This document shows, one piece after another, positions 36,228-44,936 of a stretch of 64,000 nt of DNA. Made by a program: the position numbers and the translations under genes. Source of the DNA: QQVM01 sp964544885 (GTDB lineage Bacteria; Bacteroidota; Bacteroidia; AKYH767-A; 2013-40CM-41-45); contig CAZJDX010000005.1 in NCBI GenBank assembly GCA_964544885.1, forward strand, positions 109,739 to 173,738, read 5' to 3'. Under the pieces are notes generated by a model. That model was not told the DNA's origin and ran no database searches. It worked only from the letters and a program-made list of their open reading frames with translations. Position 1 is the stretch's first letter, and each line of letters starts with the position of its first letter.

Positions 36228-37562
36228 TTAATTCAGTACCGGAACAGGTTGGGTCTCCATACAGAGTTCAGTCGCGCTGATCGATTGTAATTCAACCCGG
36301 ATAATTTGATTGATCAGCATGGAATCGTAAGGGAGAGTTACTTTGACATAATTAGGTGTAAATCCATGCATCATTCCCTTTTTATTATCCCCTTCAACAA
36401 GGACCGGATAAATTTTCCCATACTGCGATTCGTAAAATCTTCTGAGTTTTTTTTCAGACAATATTCTGAGCATTCTGTTGCGATCCTTTCTGATTGACCC
36501 GGGTACTTTTCCTTCCATGTATATGGCTTCTGTATTTTCGCGCTCAGAATAGGTAAAGACATGGAGATAGGAAACATCCAGATCCCTGAGAAATGAGTAG
36601 GTTTCCATAAAGTCTTCATCTGTTTCACCCGGAAAGCCAACAATCACATCTGCACCTATGCAGGCATCCGGCAAAAGCCTTTTGATTTCTTGAACACGGT
36701 CGGCATACAGAGCACGCCGGTATCTTCTTTTCATAAATCCGAGGATCTTATCGGAACCTGATTGCAGCGGCACGTGAAAGTGAGGAACAAATTTTTCAGA
36801 ATTCGCGACGAATGAAATTATTTCATTTTTCAGCAGATTAGGTTCAATGGATGAAATCCTGAATCGTTCAATGCCTTTGACTTTATCCAACTCCCTGATA
36901 AGGTCCAGAAAAGAATACCGGTTCTCAGTCGGATGATGCTCTCCCTGTCCATTGAAATCTCCGAGGTTAACACCCGTGAGCACAATTTCCCTGATACCTT
37001 TCCTTGCCAGTTCAGTGGCCATTGACGTTGCATTACTGATAGAATCACTCCTGCTTTTTCCTCTGGCCAGCGGGATGGTACAATAGGTACAGGAATAATC
37101 ACATCCGTCCTGCACCTTCAGAAAAGCCCTTGTTCTGTCTCCTGCTGAATAGGAACTGATGAAAAAGTCAGCCTCACTTACGGAGCAACTATGGATTTCC
37201 GCCCTGCTCTTCTTGGTAAAATTATTCAGGTATTCCGAGATTCTGAATTTCTCAGATGCGCCGAGCACCAGATCTACTCCCTTCAGGGAAGCTATTTCAT
37301 CCGGTTTCAACTGGGCATAACAACCGGTCACTACAACAAATGCATCCGGATTAGCCTGTAATGCCCGTCTGACAATGGTCTTGCATTCCTTATCGGCATT
37401 TTCCGTAACCGAACAGGTATTGATCACCACCACATCAGCCCCTGATTCTGCATCAACTTTAAGAAATCCATGATCTTTCAATTGACGGCCAATGGTGGAA
37501 GTCTCGGCAAAATTCAGTTTGCAACCTAAGGTATGAAATGAAACAGTTGGCTGGAGATGCAT
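36228..37562 (-). CDS. mtaB: tRNA ms2t6A37 methylthiotransferase MtaB
   Basis: A radical SAM enzyme that adds a methylthio group to t6A at position 37 of ANN-decoding tRNAs. The domains are an N-terminal UPF0004 domain with VSFHTLGCKLNFAETS, NTCSVTENADKECK and VTGCYAQLKP (three iron-sulfur cysteines), the radical SAM core with CDYSCTYCTIPLARGKSRS (CxxxCxxC), and a C-terminal TRAM domain (IYPVLVEGDNKKGMMHGFTPNYVKV). I start it at ATG 37560-37562 (444 residues); an upstream ATG at 37598 overlaps the promoter. tsaD, also in this window, makes its substrate t6A. Confidence 0.94.
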   Translation of the reverse strand: MHLQPTVSFHTLGCKLNFAETSTIGRQLKDHGFLKVDAESGADVVVINTCSVTENADKECKTIVRRALQANPDAFVVVTGCYAQLKPDEIASLKGVDLVLGASEKFRISEYLNNFTKKSRAEIHSCSVSEADFFISSYSAGDRTRAFLKVQDGCDYSCTYCTIPLARGKSRSDSISNATSMATELARKGIREIVLTGVNLGDFNGQGEHHPTENRYSFLDLIRELDKVKGIERFRISSIEPNLLKNEIISFVANSEKFVPHFHVPLQSGSDKILGFMKRRYRRALYADRVQEIKRLLPDACIGADVIVGFPGETDEDFMETYSFLRDLDVSYLHVFTYSERENTEAIYMEGKVPGSIRKDRNRMLRILSEKKLRRFYESQYGKIYPVLVEGDNKKGMMHGFTPNYVKVTLPYDSMLINQIIRVELQSISATELCMETQPVPVLN

Positions 37563-37568
37563 GGTCGG

Positions 37569-37598
37569 CAAAGTTAAGAAAGCATGTTGAACAGGCAA
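37569..37598 (-). promoter_or_regulatory. Putative mtaB promoter
   Basis: Minus-strand TTG (37598-37596), 19-base spacer and TAACTTTG (37576-37569), a full fit to the Bacteroidota TTG / TAnnTTTG form. It ends only six bases before the ATG at 37562, so the transcript would have little or no leader. Confidence 0.5.
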
Positions 37599-37814
37599 TT
37601 TTCAGGGAAGGCCGGTGTGGCAGGTAAGGCTGGCAAAATGCTCTTCAATCAGGAATTCAGAACAGGCTTTCTGATGAGAAGAAAGATTTTTTATAGATGG
37701 AATGAATGGCAACCAGGCTGACTGCTATTCTTACCGAATACCCGTGAAGATACTAAACTGCCTCAGACGTTAATAATTTATATGAGCACTTCGTTAATCT
37801 CATTCTTTGGTCAA

Positions 37815-37822
37815 TAGCTTTG
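37815..37822 (+). promoter_or_regulatory. Putative -7 element next to the OppA-like start
   Basis: TAGCTTTG, an exact TAnnTTTG match, four bases before the ATG at 37827. A transcript from here would start at or within the first codons, or at the second ATG (37830). No TTG at the standard spacing was found, so this is a weak call. Confidence 0.3.
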
Positions 37823-37826
37823 CAAC

Positions 37827-39485
37827 ATGATGAAGTACTATTCATTGGTATTTATTGTGCTCAGTCTGGTTTCATGTGCAGACAGGACGGGATCTGATCC
37901 GGAGAAAACGGTTTTCCGGTTTAATGAAGCTTCCGGTATCACTTCACTTGATCCTGCTTTTGCAAAAGACCAGGCAACGATTTGGCCCTGCCTTCAGCTA
38001 TATAACGGCCTTGTACAACTTGACAGTTCACTGCAGGTAAAGCCCGCCATTGCCGGATCCTGGACAATTTCTGATTCGGGAAAGACCTATACCTTTTTTC
38101 TCAGAGACGATGTATACTTTCATGATAATGAGCTGTTTAAAGCAAGTAATCGGGATCAGACCTCAGCCGGCAGAAAGGTTATTGCGCAGGATTTTGTATT
38201 CAGCCTGAATCGTCTGGTGGATCCTCGAATAGCCAGTCCCGGTTCCTGGGTATTGAACGCAGTGGAAAGAGATGAGACAGGAAATCTAAGTGGCATCAGT
38301 GCCTTGAATGATTCCATACTAAGGATCAGACTTTCTCATCCATTTCCTGCCTTCCTGTCTCTGCTTAGTATGCCGTATTGTTCGGTCTTACCCCATGAGG
38401 TAGTTCAACATTATGGTCAGGACTTCAGAACACATCCCTGTGGAACAGGGCCTTTCAGATTTTCTTTCTGGAAAGAAGGGGTGAGTTTGATTTTGCTTAA
38501 AAACGAAAATTATTTCGAATGGGCAGAGGGCCAAAGATTGCCTTATCTTGATGCTATACAGATTTCATTCATCAATGATAAACAAAGTGCTTTCATTGAA
38601 TTTCTGAAAGGAAATCTTGATTTTCTTTCCGGACTGGATGCAAGCTATAAAGATGAATTACTCACACGCGATGGCATGCTTCAGGAGAGACACCGGAATA
38701 AGTTCAGGCTTCAGACTCTTCCTTACCTCAACACCGAATACCTTGGAGTACTGATCAGGGATACATCAACAACATCGTTGAATGTTTTGCAGAAGAAGCA
38801 GATCCGACAGGCTCTCAGTATGGGTTTTGACAAGGTCAAGATGATGACCTTCCTGCGAAACAACATGGGAACTCCTGGAATCTACGGTTTTCTGCCACCT
38901 GGACTGCCGCATTTAAAACCGGCGGATTACGGCTACGCTTATTATCCTGTTAAAGCTGCCCAACTGATGGAAGCGGCGGGATTCCCCGGCGGGAAAGGAT
39001 TACCCTCCATCACCTTGAGCACAACCTCATCCTACCTCGACCTTTGTGAATATATAAAGAGTGAATGGGAAGCGCTCGGATTTAAAATAAATATTGATGT
39101 AAACCAGGCTGCCATACACCGGAAGATGGTAGCGGAACAGAAACTGGATTTTTTTCGTGGATCATGGATCGCCGACTACCCTGATGCAGAGAATTATCTT
39201 TCCTTATTTTATTCTGGCAATAAAGCACCGGCAGGTCCCAATTACACTCACTATGAAAATCCGGAATACGATTCTTTATATAAAAGCAGCTTTGCCATCA
39301 GCGATGATTCTTCAAGGTCAGTCATCTATCATGCTCTGGATAAATTGATCATTGAAGATGCCGTGGTGATTGTATTATACTATGATAAGGTTTTACGACT
39401 TACCCGGAATAATATTCTTGATCTTGAAAATAATGCCATGAATATGCTGGTGTTGAAGAATGTGAGAAAAATAAATGCTCCTTAG
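37827..39485 (+). CDS. ABC-type peptide/oligopeptide substrate-binding lipoprotein
   Basis: A 552-residue lipoprotein of the family 5 solute-binding proteins (OppA/DppA type). The signal peptide ends with the lipobox LVSC near residue 17. The mature part has the family layout: SGITSLDPAFAKDQATIWPCLQLYNGLVQLD, IAGSWTISDSGKTYTFFLRDDVYFHDNE, HPCGTGPFRFSFWKEG, and the late RGSWIADYPDAENYLSLFYSGN. It would bind peptides at the outer face of the membrane; no permease or ATPase genes are adjacent. Its stop (TAG) overlaps the stop of the convergent EEP gene. Confidence 0.93.
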   Translation: MMKYYSLVFIVLSLVSCADRTGSDPEKTVFRFNEASGITSLDPAFAKDQATIWPCLQLYNGLVQLDSSLQVKPAIAGSWTISDSGKTYTFFLRDDVYFHDNELFKASNRDQTSAGRKVIAQDFVFSLNRLVDPRIASPGSWVLNAVERDETGNLSGISALNDSILRIRLSHPFPAFLSLLSMPYCSVLPHEVVQHYGQDFRTHPCGTGPFRFSFWKEGVSLILLKNENYFEWAEGQRLPYLDAIQISFINDKQSAFIEFLKGNLDFLSGLDASYKDELLTRDGMLQERHRNKFRLQTLPYLNTEYLGVLIRDTSTTSLNVLQKKQIRQALSMGFDKVKMMTFLRNNMGTPGIYGFLPPGLPHLKPADYGYAYYPVKAAQLMEAAGFPGGKGLPSITLSTTSSYLDLCEYIKSEWEALGFKINIDVNQAAIHRKMVAEQKLDFFRGSWIADYPDAENYLSLFYSGNKAPAGPNYTHYENPEYDSLYKSSFAISDDSSRSVIYHALDKLIIEDAVVIVLYYDKVLRLTRNNILDLENNAMNMLVLKNVRKINAP

Positions 39486-40600
39486 GGGATTTCAATAATA
39501 CAGCTAATTGCATAATGGTCTGATAGGGGAGGCTGATGCGTCTTGAAGTTAAAACTCTTCAGTCGCTTATCATGAAAAATATAATCGATCCTGAAATTTG
39601 GAAATGGTCCGGCATAGGTAGTTCCGAAGCCCTTCCCACTCACCCTGAAAGCATCGGTGAGGTCATCTGACAAGATCCTGTAGGTGAAGGAAGAGGGTAC
39701 GTCATTAAAATCACCACATAGCAAGACCGGATAAGGACTGGCATGAACGGTATCATGCAGGACACCCACTTGTTGCGCTCTTTTCACAAAGGCTCTTTTC
39801 AGCTTCCTCAGAATTTTCACACCTCCAACCAGCTCATCCTGCTGCACCTCATCGTTTCCAAGATTCTCTATAAATTTATAATCTTCCCACTTAAAACGAA
39901 TGCTCTCCAGGTGAGTATTGAATACTCTCAGCGTATCCTCACCCTTTACGATATCTGTATAAATAAAAATATTTCCTCCTCTTTCCTGAAAGTGTACCGA
40001 TTCTTTGTTGATAATAGGAAACTTGCTGTAGGTGGCGATCCCCCAATTATCTGTATTTCTGAGAGTAAGTGTATATTCAATATGTGAGTAAGCATTGAGT
40101 AATTCACGAAGTACTTTATCGTTCCTGAATCCGGGATCTTTACGGTCGGAGGAATAAAACTCCTGAAAGCAGATAATATCGGGATCTTCCTGTTTCAGAA
40201 AATCAAAGATCATGCTTTTTGTTTCGGTATTGTGAAACCAGTTATAGAGATTAAAAAGCCGTACGTTGAAGGACATCACCTTCAGGCTCTTTTCGTTCGT
40301 GGTGGCTACTTTGTCTCCGGAGAGGTCAATCCTGTAAAGTGAAGGTAACCTGAACAGGCCAGGCATAAGAAAGATCAGCACCAACCAGGCTTTCTTCTTT
40401 CGCTTCAGTGCCCAGTATAAAAATAAAAGGAATGTAAGCAGGAAAGAAGGCAACAAGGCAAGTCCAAACAAAGCCAGCCACCAGCAATAGACGGGATTGA
40501 TATAGGCTGCCAGCAGGGAGAAGGAGTAAGCGCTGATCGAGATGAGAGTAAGTACCCACATAAGCCGGCTGAACAATGAACTTCTTCTTTCTTTCTTCAT
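39482..40600 (-). CDS. Endonuclease/exonuclease/phosphatase family membrane protein
   Basis: A 372-residue protein with three or so N-terminal membrane helices (about 10-95: WVLTLISISAYSFSLLAAYI, WWLALFGLALLPSFLLTFLLFLYW) followed by an EEP-fold hydrolase domain. The catalytic elements are KVMSFNVRLFN, DIICFQEFYSS (Glu), FNTHLES, VLLCGDFNDVPSSFTYRIL (Asn-Asp) and DYIFHDKRL with PLSDHYAISC (Asp-His). The substrate, DNA, phosphoinositide or other phosphoester, is unknown. Convergent with the OppA-like gene; its stop overlaps that gene's stop by four bases. Followed on its strand by the rhomboid genes upstream. Confidence 0.9.
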   Translation of the reverse strand: MKKERRSSLFSRLMWVLTLISISAYSFSLLAAYINPVYCWWLALFGLALLPSFLLTFLLFLYWALKRKKKAWLVLIFLMPGLFRLPSLYRIDLSGDKVATTNEKSLKVMSFNVRLFNLYNWFHNTETKSMIFDFLKQEDPDIICFQEFYSSDRKDPGFRNDKVLRELLNAYSHIEYTLTLRNTDNWGIATYSKFPIINKESVHFQERGGNIFIYTDIVKGEDTLRVFNTHLESIRFKWEDYKFIENLGNDEVQQDELVGGVKILRKLKRAFVKRAQQVGVLHDTVHASPYPVLLCGDFNDVPSSFTYRILSDDLTDAFRVSGKGFGTTYAGPFPNFRIDYIFHDKRLKSFNFKTHQPPLSDHYAISCIIEIP

Positions 40601-40615
40601 TGATAAAGCGCTTGC

Positions 40616-41500
40616 CTAATTATCCTTACTTGCCTTAAAGAGAAAGTCTTTCTCCTCCTGGCTAAGGCTGCCATAACCGGATTTTGAAATTTTATCCAAG
40701 ATGTTGTCAAGTCTTTCCTGACGCGATTTCCTGATCATGTTAAAATCATCGTCAGTGAATTTATTTCCGTACTCCACTTTCATCTTTGTCTTTCGACCCG
40801 GTTTCAGGTAATCAATGAGTCTGGTAAACCAGGCGGCAATATCTTTTCCGGACCGGAGCTGCCGGATATACAGGAATCCGTAAAAGGCGCCTCCCAGGTG
40901 AGCAAGATGTCCTCCCGCATTCGAGCCGCTGATGCTGATCAGGTCGGATAAGACAATGATCAGGGCTAGCCATTTCAGCTTAACCGGGCCGATCAGGATA
41001 AGCTGAACAGGATAATCAGGAAGCAGTGTGGCGGCAGCGATGGTTATTGCCAATACGCTGGCGGAGGCTCCAAGCGCGAAAGAGGCGCTGAGATGGTTGG
41101 AAAAAAGGGGAAATAAATTGTATGCGGCAATATAAAATATGGCTCCGCATATCCCGCCAAGAATATACGTACTGATCAGTTTCTGTGCGCCAAGATATTC
41201 ATAGAAAATCTTTCCCATCCAGAATAGCAGAAGCATATTGAAAAAGAGATGAAAGAATTCCCAATGATAGAACATATAAGTGATGATGGTCCAGGGCCTG
41301 AACAAAAGTTGGGAAGGATCTGCAGGAACGGCAAGCCAATATGATATGAAAGGAAAACTGAATGTATCAACCATAAAAAGCATGGTGATCACATTCAGAA
41401 GTCTGAGAACGAGAAACAAGGCTACATTAATGAGAATGAGCCTTTGTACCGGGTCGGCCAGTTTTACATGCGTTTTGAGTGAATTGAGAAATTCAGACAT
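40616..41500 (-). CDS. Rhomboid family intramembrane serine protease with C-terminal tail
   Basis: A 294-residue membrane protein of the rhomboid family, which cleaves membrane proteins within the bilayer. The H-x-x-x-N region appears as HWEFFHLFFNMLLLFWMG; the serine motif reads GASASVLAI rather than GxSG, with the serine kept; the catalytic histidine is in HLAHLGGAFYGF. The C-terminal about 65 residues (DNILDKISKSGYGSLSQEEKDFLF) form a small helical tail typical of Bacteroidota rhomboids (DUF6576-like). It lies 57 bases downstream of the second rhomboid gene and may be co-transcribed with it and the EEP gene. Confidence 0.87.
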   Translation of the reverse strand: MSEFLNSLKTHVKLADPVQRLILINVALFLVLRLLNVITMLFMVDTFSFPFISYWLAVPADPSQLLFRPWTIITYMFYHWEFFHLFFNMLLLFWMGKIFYEYLGAQKLISTYILGGICGAIFYIAAYNLFPLFSNHLSASFALGASASVLAITIAAATLLPDYPVQLILIGPVKLKWLALIIVLSDLISISGSNAGGHLAHLGGAFYGFLYIRQLRSGKDIAAWFTRLIDYLKPGRKTKMKVEYGNKFTDDDFNMIRKSRQERLDNILDKISKSGYGSLSQEEKDFLFKASKDN

Positions 41501-41557
41501 CTTCTTTTAAGCTATCAATCCGGATTAATTCAACCCGGCCCTGTAATGCGCTCTTCA

Positions 41558-42418
41558 TCAAAACTGATGCATCCTTTTCCTGTTCTGGTTTCTCCAGTAA
41601 AGAATCAGGATAAGTCCGGTTACCAGTCCGCCCAGGTGCGCGAAATGTGCGACATTATCACCGGGCACATTGGCAATTCCGCTGAACAATTCGAGCGCAC
41701 CATAAAGAATGACGAAATACTTCGCTTTGATCGGTAATGCAAAATAGATGTAAATGATACTGTTCGGAAAGATCATTCCGTAGGCAAGAAGCAATCCGAA
41801 TACGGCACCGGAAGCGCCTACCACGACAGGTGCATTCAAAGCATCCACTTTCAGCTGCTTCATATACTCCACGCTCAGCTGCAGGGCTTCTGCCGGATTT
41901 ACCGCCTGCAGACTGTTAAATTCCCTGGTGAAAGCGTTATAATTATCTATCATGTCGGTCGAGGAGAAGCTTCTGAAGGCATCAGAAGTAAGAAGTGTTT
42001 GCAAATTCGAAAAGCTCGGGTTGGCAATATAATCATCGAAATAGGCCAATGCCGGTTGCATTTCATAGTATACAATGGCATAATGAGCAACCGCCGCTCC
42101 AAGTCCGGTGATAATATAATAAGTCAGAAAACGCTTTGGCCCCCATACATTTTCAATCGCTGCGCCAAACATCCAGACGGCGAACATATTGAAAAAGATA
42201 TGCATGAAATTTCCATGCATGAACATATAAGAAACGATCTGGTAGACACGGAATTTTTCCGCTTCAAAGTAATGAAGTCCGAGTATGTCATTCAGATCTA
42301 TTCCCCTGCTGCGCATGACCACGAGCGCGAGATAAAGAATACCGTTAATGATCAGCAGATTCTTAACGACTTCCGGGAGAAAATTAAAACTTCTTGGTCT
42401 GTGTTGTTCGAAACTCAT
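41558..42418 (-). CDS. Rhomboid family intramembrane serine protease
   Basis: A 286-residue rhomboid. The features are intact: HGNFMHIFFNMFAVWMFG for the oxyanion region, GASGAVFGLLLAYG with the catalytic serine, and HFAHLGGLVTG with the catalytic histidine. Six membrane helices are visible, with a soluble insertion of roughly 60 residues (residues about 125-185, YIANPSFSNLQTLLTSDAFRS) between helices. It is a sister of the downstream rhomboid gene on the same strand but not a recent duplicate by sequence. No substrate is evident. mutL lies 72 bases upstream. Confidence 0.93.
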   Translation of the reverse strand: MSFEQHRPRSFNFLPEVVKNLLIINGILYLALVVMRSRGIDLNDILGLHYFEAEKFRVYQIVSYMFMHGNFMHIFFNMFAVWMFGAAIENVWGPKRFLTYYIITGLGAAVAHYAIVYYEMQPALAYFDDYIANPSFSNLQTLLTSDAFRSFSSTDMIDNYNAFTREFNSLQAVNPAEALQLSVEYMKQLKVDALNAPVVVGASGAVFGLLLAYGMIFPNSIIYIYFALPIKAKYFVILYGALELFSGIANVPGDNVAHFAHLGGLVTGLILILYWRNQNRKRMHQF

Positions 42419-42490
42419 ACGGAATAATACATGATTAAACTCACCGTCAATACAGGTAATCTGTTCGGTTGTTGAAGATCTGTAAAGAAA

Positions 42491-44302
42491 TCAGTGAAAA
42501 CGTTCCTTGATCTCTCCGGTTTTCAACAAAATCATGCACGATTTACCTTGTATACCCATCGAAGGCCGCTCACAGGTGAACAACTCTTCGAGCAGCAATT
42601 TCATAGCGGCATGACTGAGTTTCTGTCCGCTCCGGATCGACAGGCTTTTGGCCATGGAAGCGGCCAAAAGCTCACTATTTCCAGTCCTGATATCATCAGA
42701 GCCGTTTCTGAATTTATCCAATATGCTTTCAAGTACCGCCTTTTCACTGCCCTTGATCACTTCCGGAGGTGCGCCATGAAGTACATATGAATTTCCTCCG
42801 AATTCTCTTATGTCGAATCCCAATGATCGAACATCGTTTTCCAACAGTTTCATAAGTTCTACGTCGGCTGGTGAAAAATCCAGTGATTCAGGAAACAAGT
42901 CCTGTTGCGTGGAAGGGCTCCGCTCCAGTATGCGTTTCCTGAATTTCTCAAATAATACCCTTTGGTGTGCGGCCTCCTGGTCAACGCATACCAGTCCTTC
43001 CTCAGTCGGAATGAGAATGTACCTGTCATCCAGCTGAAAGAAATTTCTTTCTGAAAAATCCGATTTTTCACTTTTCTCTTCATCGGAAGATTGACGGGAG
43101 ATCAATTCAGTTTGTGAAGTGGAAGAGGATGAAGCGGACAACTGGTGATAGAGTTTATTCCAGCCTGCGGAGCTGATATCACGGTTAGAGTCGGCTTTGA
43201 AAGGATTATAGGAGGTGTTGACCTTTATGCTCGGTTCAACAGGCGACTGCGTTCTGACCGAATGGGGAAGATCAAAGGATCTTTCATTATCAAAATCAAG
43301 CGCCGGTGATATGCTGTATTGTCCTAATGATCTCTTCACGGAGGCGCGGATAATCGAATAAACAGAACGTTCATCTTCGAATTTTATTTCTGTCTTGGTA
43401 GGATGAATGTTGACATCAATCCTACCCGGGTCAATATCGATGAATAACCAGTAGGAAGGATAGCTCTCGCGCGGGAGCAATTCTTCAAAAGCGTTTACCA
43501 CAGCGTGATTCAGGTAGCCATCCCTGATAAAGCGGCGGTTAACGAAGAAAAATTGCTCGCCACGGCTCTTTCTTGAAAACTCAGGTTTTCCGATGAATCC
43601 TGAAACGGAGAGGAGAGAAGTTTCTTCTTTGACCGGGACCAATCTCTCGTTGTAATGGCTCCCATATACGCCTGCAATCCGTTGACGGAGATTTGATACG
43701 GGCAGTCTGAAAATTTCAATTCCGTTTTGGCTCAGCGACATGGCAACATCAGGATGAGCCAAGGCAACCCTTTCAAATTCGTCGATGATATGCCTGGCTT
43801 CAACCGCATGTGATTTCAAAAAATTTCTTCTGGCCGGAACATTGTAAAAAAGATTTTTGATACTGATGCTGGTTCCCTGGTTGCAGGCTACCGGTTCCTG
43901 GCTGATGATCTCTCCACCTTCAAGTACGATACGACTGCCTGTTTCATCCTTTTCCCTCCGTGTCTTCAGTTCAACTTGTGCAATGGAAGCAATGGAAGCA
44001 AGCGCTTCGCCCCTGAAACCCTTGGTACGTATCGCAAAAAGGTCTTCCGCAGCCCGGATCTTGGAAGTTGCATGTCTTGAAAAGGACAAACGGGCATCGG
44101 TAGGACTCATACCCGTTCCATTATCCACGATCTGTATTAAGGTACTCCCGGAATCCCGGATGAATAACTCGATCTGAGTGCTGCCGGCATCCACAGCATT
44201 CTCCAGCACTTCCTTCACCGCGGATGCAGGGCGCTGTATCACCTCACCTGCGGCGATCTGATTTGCCACCGAATCGGGCAGTAACCGAATGATGTCTGAC
44301 AT
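42491..44302 (-). CDS. mutL: DNA mismatch repair protein MutL
   Basis: Links MutS mismatch recognition to strand incision and excision. The 603 residues have an intact N-terminal GHKL ATPase (EVLENAVDAGSTQ, DNGTGMSPTDARLSFSRHATSK, TKGFRGEALASIASI), a transducer domain ending near residue 330, a disordered Ser/Asn-rich linker (about 340-410) and a C-terminal dimerisation domain. The endonuclease motif DQHAxxExxxxE reads DQEAAHQRVLFE, and the late CPHGRP motif reads CERP. Nuclease activity is thus uncertain. A perfect 14-base palindrome overlaps its start codon. Confidence 0.96.
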   Translation of the reverse strand: MSDIIRLLPDSVANQIAAGEVIQRPASAVKEVLENAVDAGSTQIELFIRDSGSTLIQIVDNGTGMSPTDARLSFSRHATSKIRAAEDLFAIRTKGFRGEALASIASIAQVELKTRREKDETGSRIVLEGGEIISQEPVACNQGTSISIKNLFYNVPARRNFLKSHAVEARHIIDEFERVALAHPDVAMSLSQNGIEIFRLPVSNLRQRIAGVYGSHYNERLVPVKEETSLLSVSGFIGKPEFSRKSRGEQFFFVNRRFIRDGYLNHAVVNAFEELLPRESYPSYWLFIDIDPGRIDVNIHPTKTEIKFEDERSVYSIIRASVKRSLGQYSISPALDFDNERSFDLPHSVRTQSPVEPSIKVNTSYNPFKADSNRDISSAGWNKLYHQLSASSSSTSQTELISRQSSDEEKSEKSDFSERNFFQLDDRYILIPTEEGLVCVDQEAAHQRVLFEKFRKRILERSPSTQQDLFPESLDFSPADVELMKLLENDVRSLGFDIREFGGNSYVLHGAPPEVIKGSEKAVLESILDKFRNGSDDIRTGNSELLAASMAKSLSIRSGQKLSHAAMKLLLEELFTCERPSMGIQGKSCMILLKTGEIKERFH

Positions 44303-44314
44303 AGTTTAAACTAT
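44301..44314. repeat. Perfect 14-base palindrome at the mutL start
   Basis: ATAGTTTAAACTAT is its own reverse complement. Two of its bases belong to the mutL start codon on the minus strand. It could be an operator or a chance AT-rich palindrome; nothing else supports binding. Confidence 0.35.
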
Positions 44315-44544
44315 TTGATAAAGATAAAAACAATCGATGAAACAGTGCAGATACTTGTCCTGTGTTTTGAGATTTTGACCCGCTATTCCGCTATTCCCTT
44401 GTCATTCAGGCAGCAGCCCATGTTCAGGCATGGAACCCCTGGTGATCCTGGTACGATCATTCACATATCCGGAAAAAATTCTTTAGTTGAATCCCGAAAA
44501 TTCAATCTATCTTCATAGGGTATTTATTATCTTGTTACAATAAT

Positions 44545-44919
44545 ATGAATGAAATTATGTTGAAGAATCTTAATAAAGCTGAAGCGGGATATCACATGCT
44601 GCAATTACTGGCTGCTGTTGATGGTAAATTCGGAGCCAGAGAAGACCTGATCATTCGCAATTATCTGGTGGAAAATTATCCTTTTCATGTTGAACTGGAT
44701 GGTGCAATGGAAGCCTTAAGTAAACTGAATCAGGAAGACTATATTCTCCACTTTCAAAAATGCATGGATGATTTCTTCCAGGATTCCGAAGAGGAGGAGA
44801 GAACACGTTTTCTGAAATTTGCTGTTGAACTGGTGAAAGCCGACGATGAAGTGACTAAGAAGGAAAATATATTCCTCAAGACCCTCTTTGATGCCTGGGA
44901 CATCACCCATAAGGAATAA
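44545..44919 (+). CDS. TerB-like family protein
   Basis: A 124-residue helical protein resembling the TerB fold: EAGYHMLQLLAAVDGKFGAREDLIIRNYL and FLKFAVELVKADDEVTKKENIFLKTLFDAW are two copies of the acidic A-x-x-D-G/D-x-x metal-loop pattern seen in TerB-like proteins. In tellurite-resistance operons TerB acts with other Ter proteins, but none are here, so the name implies only the fold. It stands alone on the plus strand between mutL and msrA, preceded by 242 intergenic bases. Highly acidic and probably cytoplasmic. Confidence 0.82.
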   Translation: MNEIMLKNLNKAEAGYHMLQLLAAVDGKFGAREDLIIRNYLVENYPFHVELDGAMEALSKLNQEDYILHFQKCMDDFFQDSEEEERTRFLKFAVELVKADDEVTKKENIFLKTLFDAWDITHKE

Positions 44920-44936
44920 ATTCTCCCTAAAAGGGA

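Noticed and set aside
39482..39485. Overlapping convergent stop codons of the OppA-like and EEP genes
   Set aside because: A four-base convergent overlap (TTAG, TAA against TAG) is common in compact genomes and needs no special explanation.
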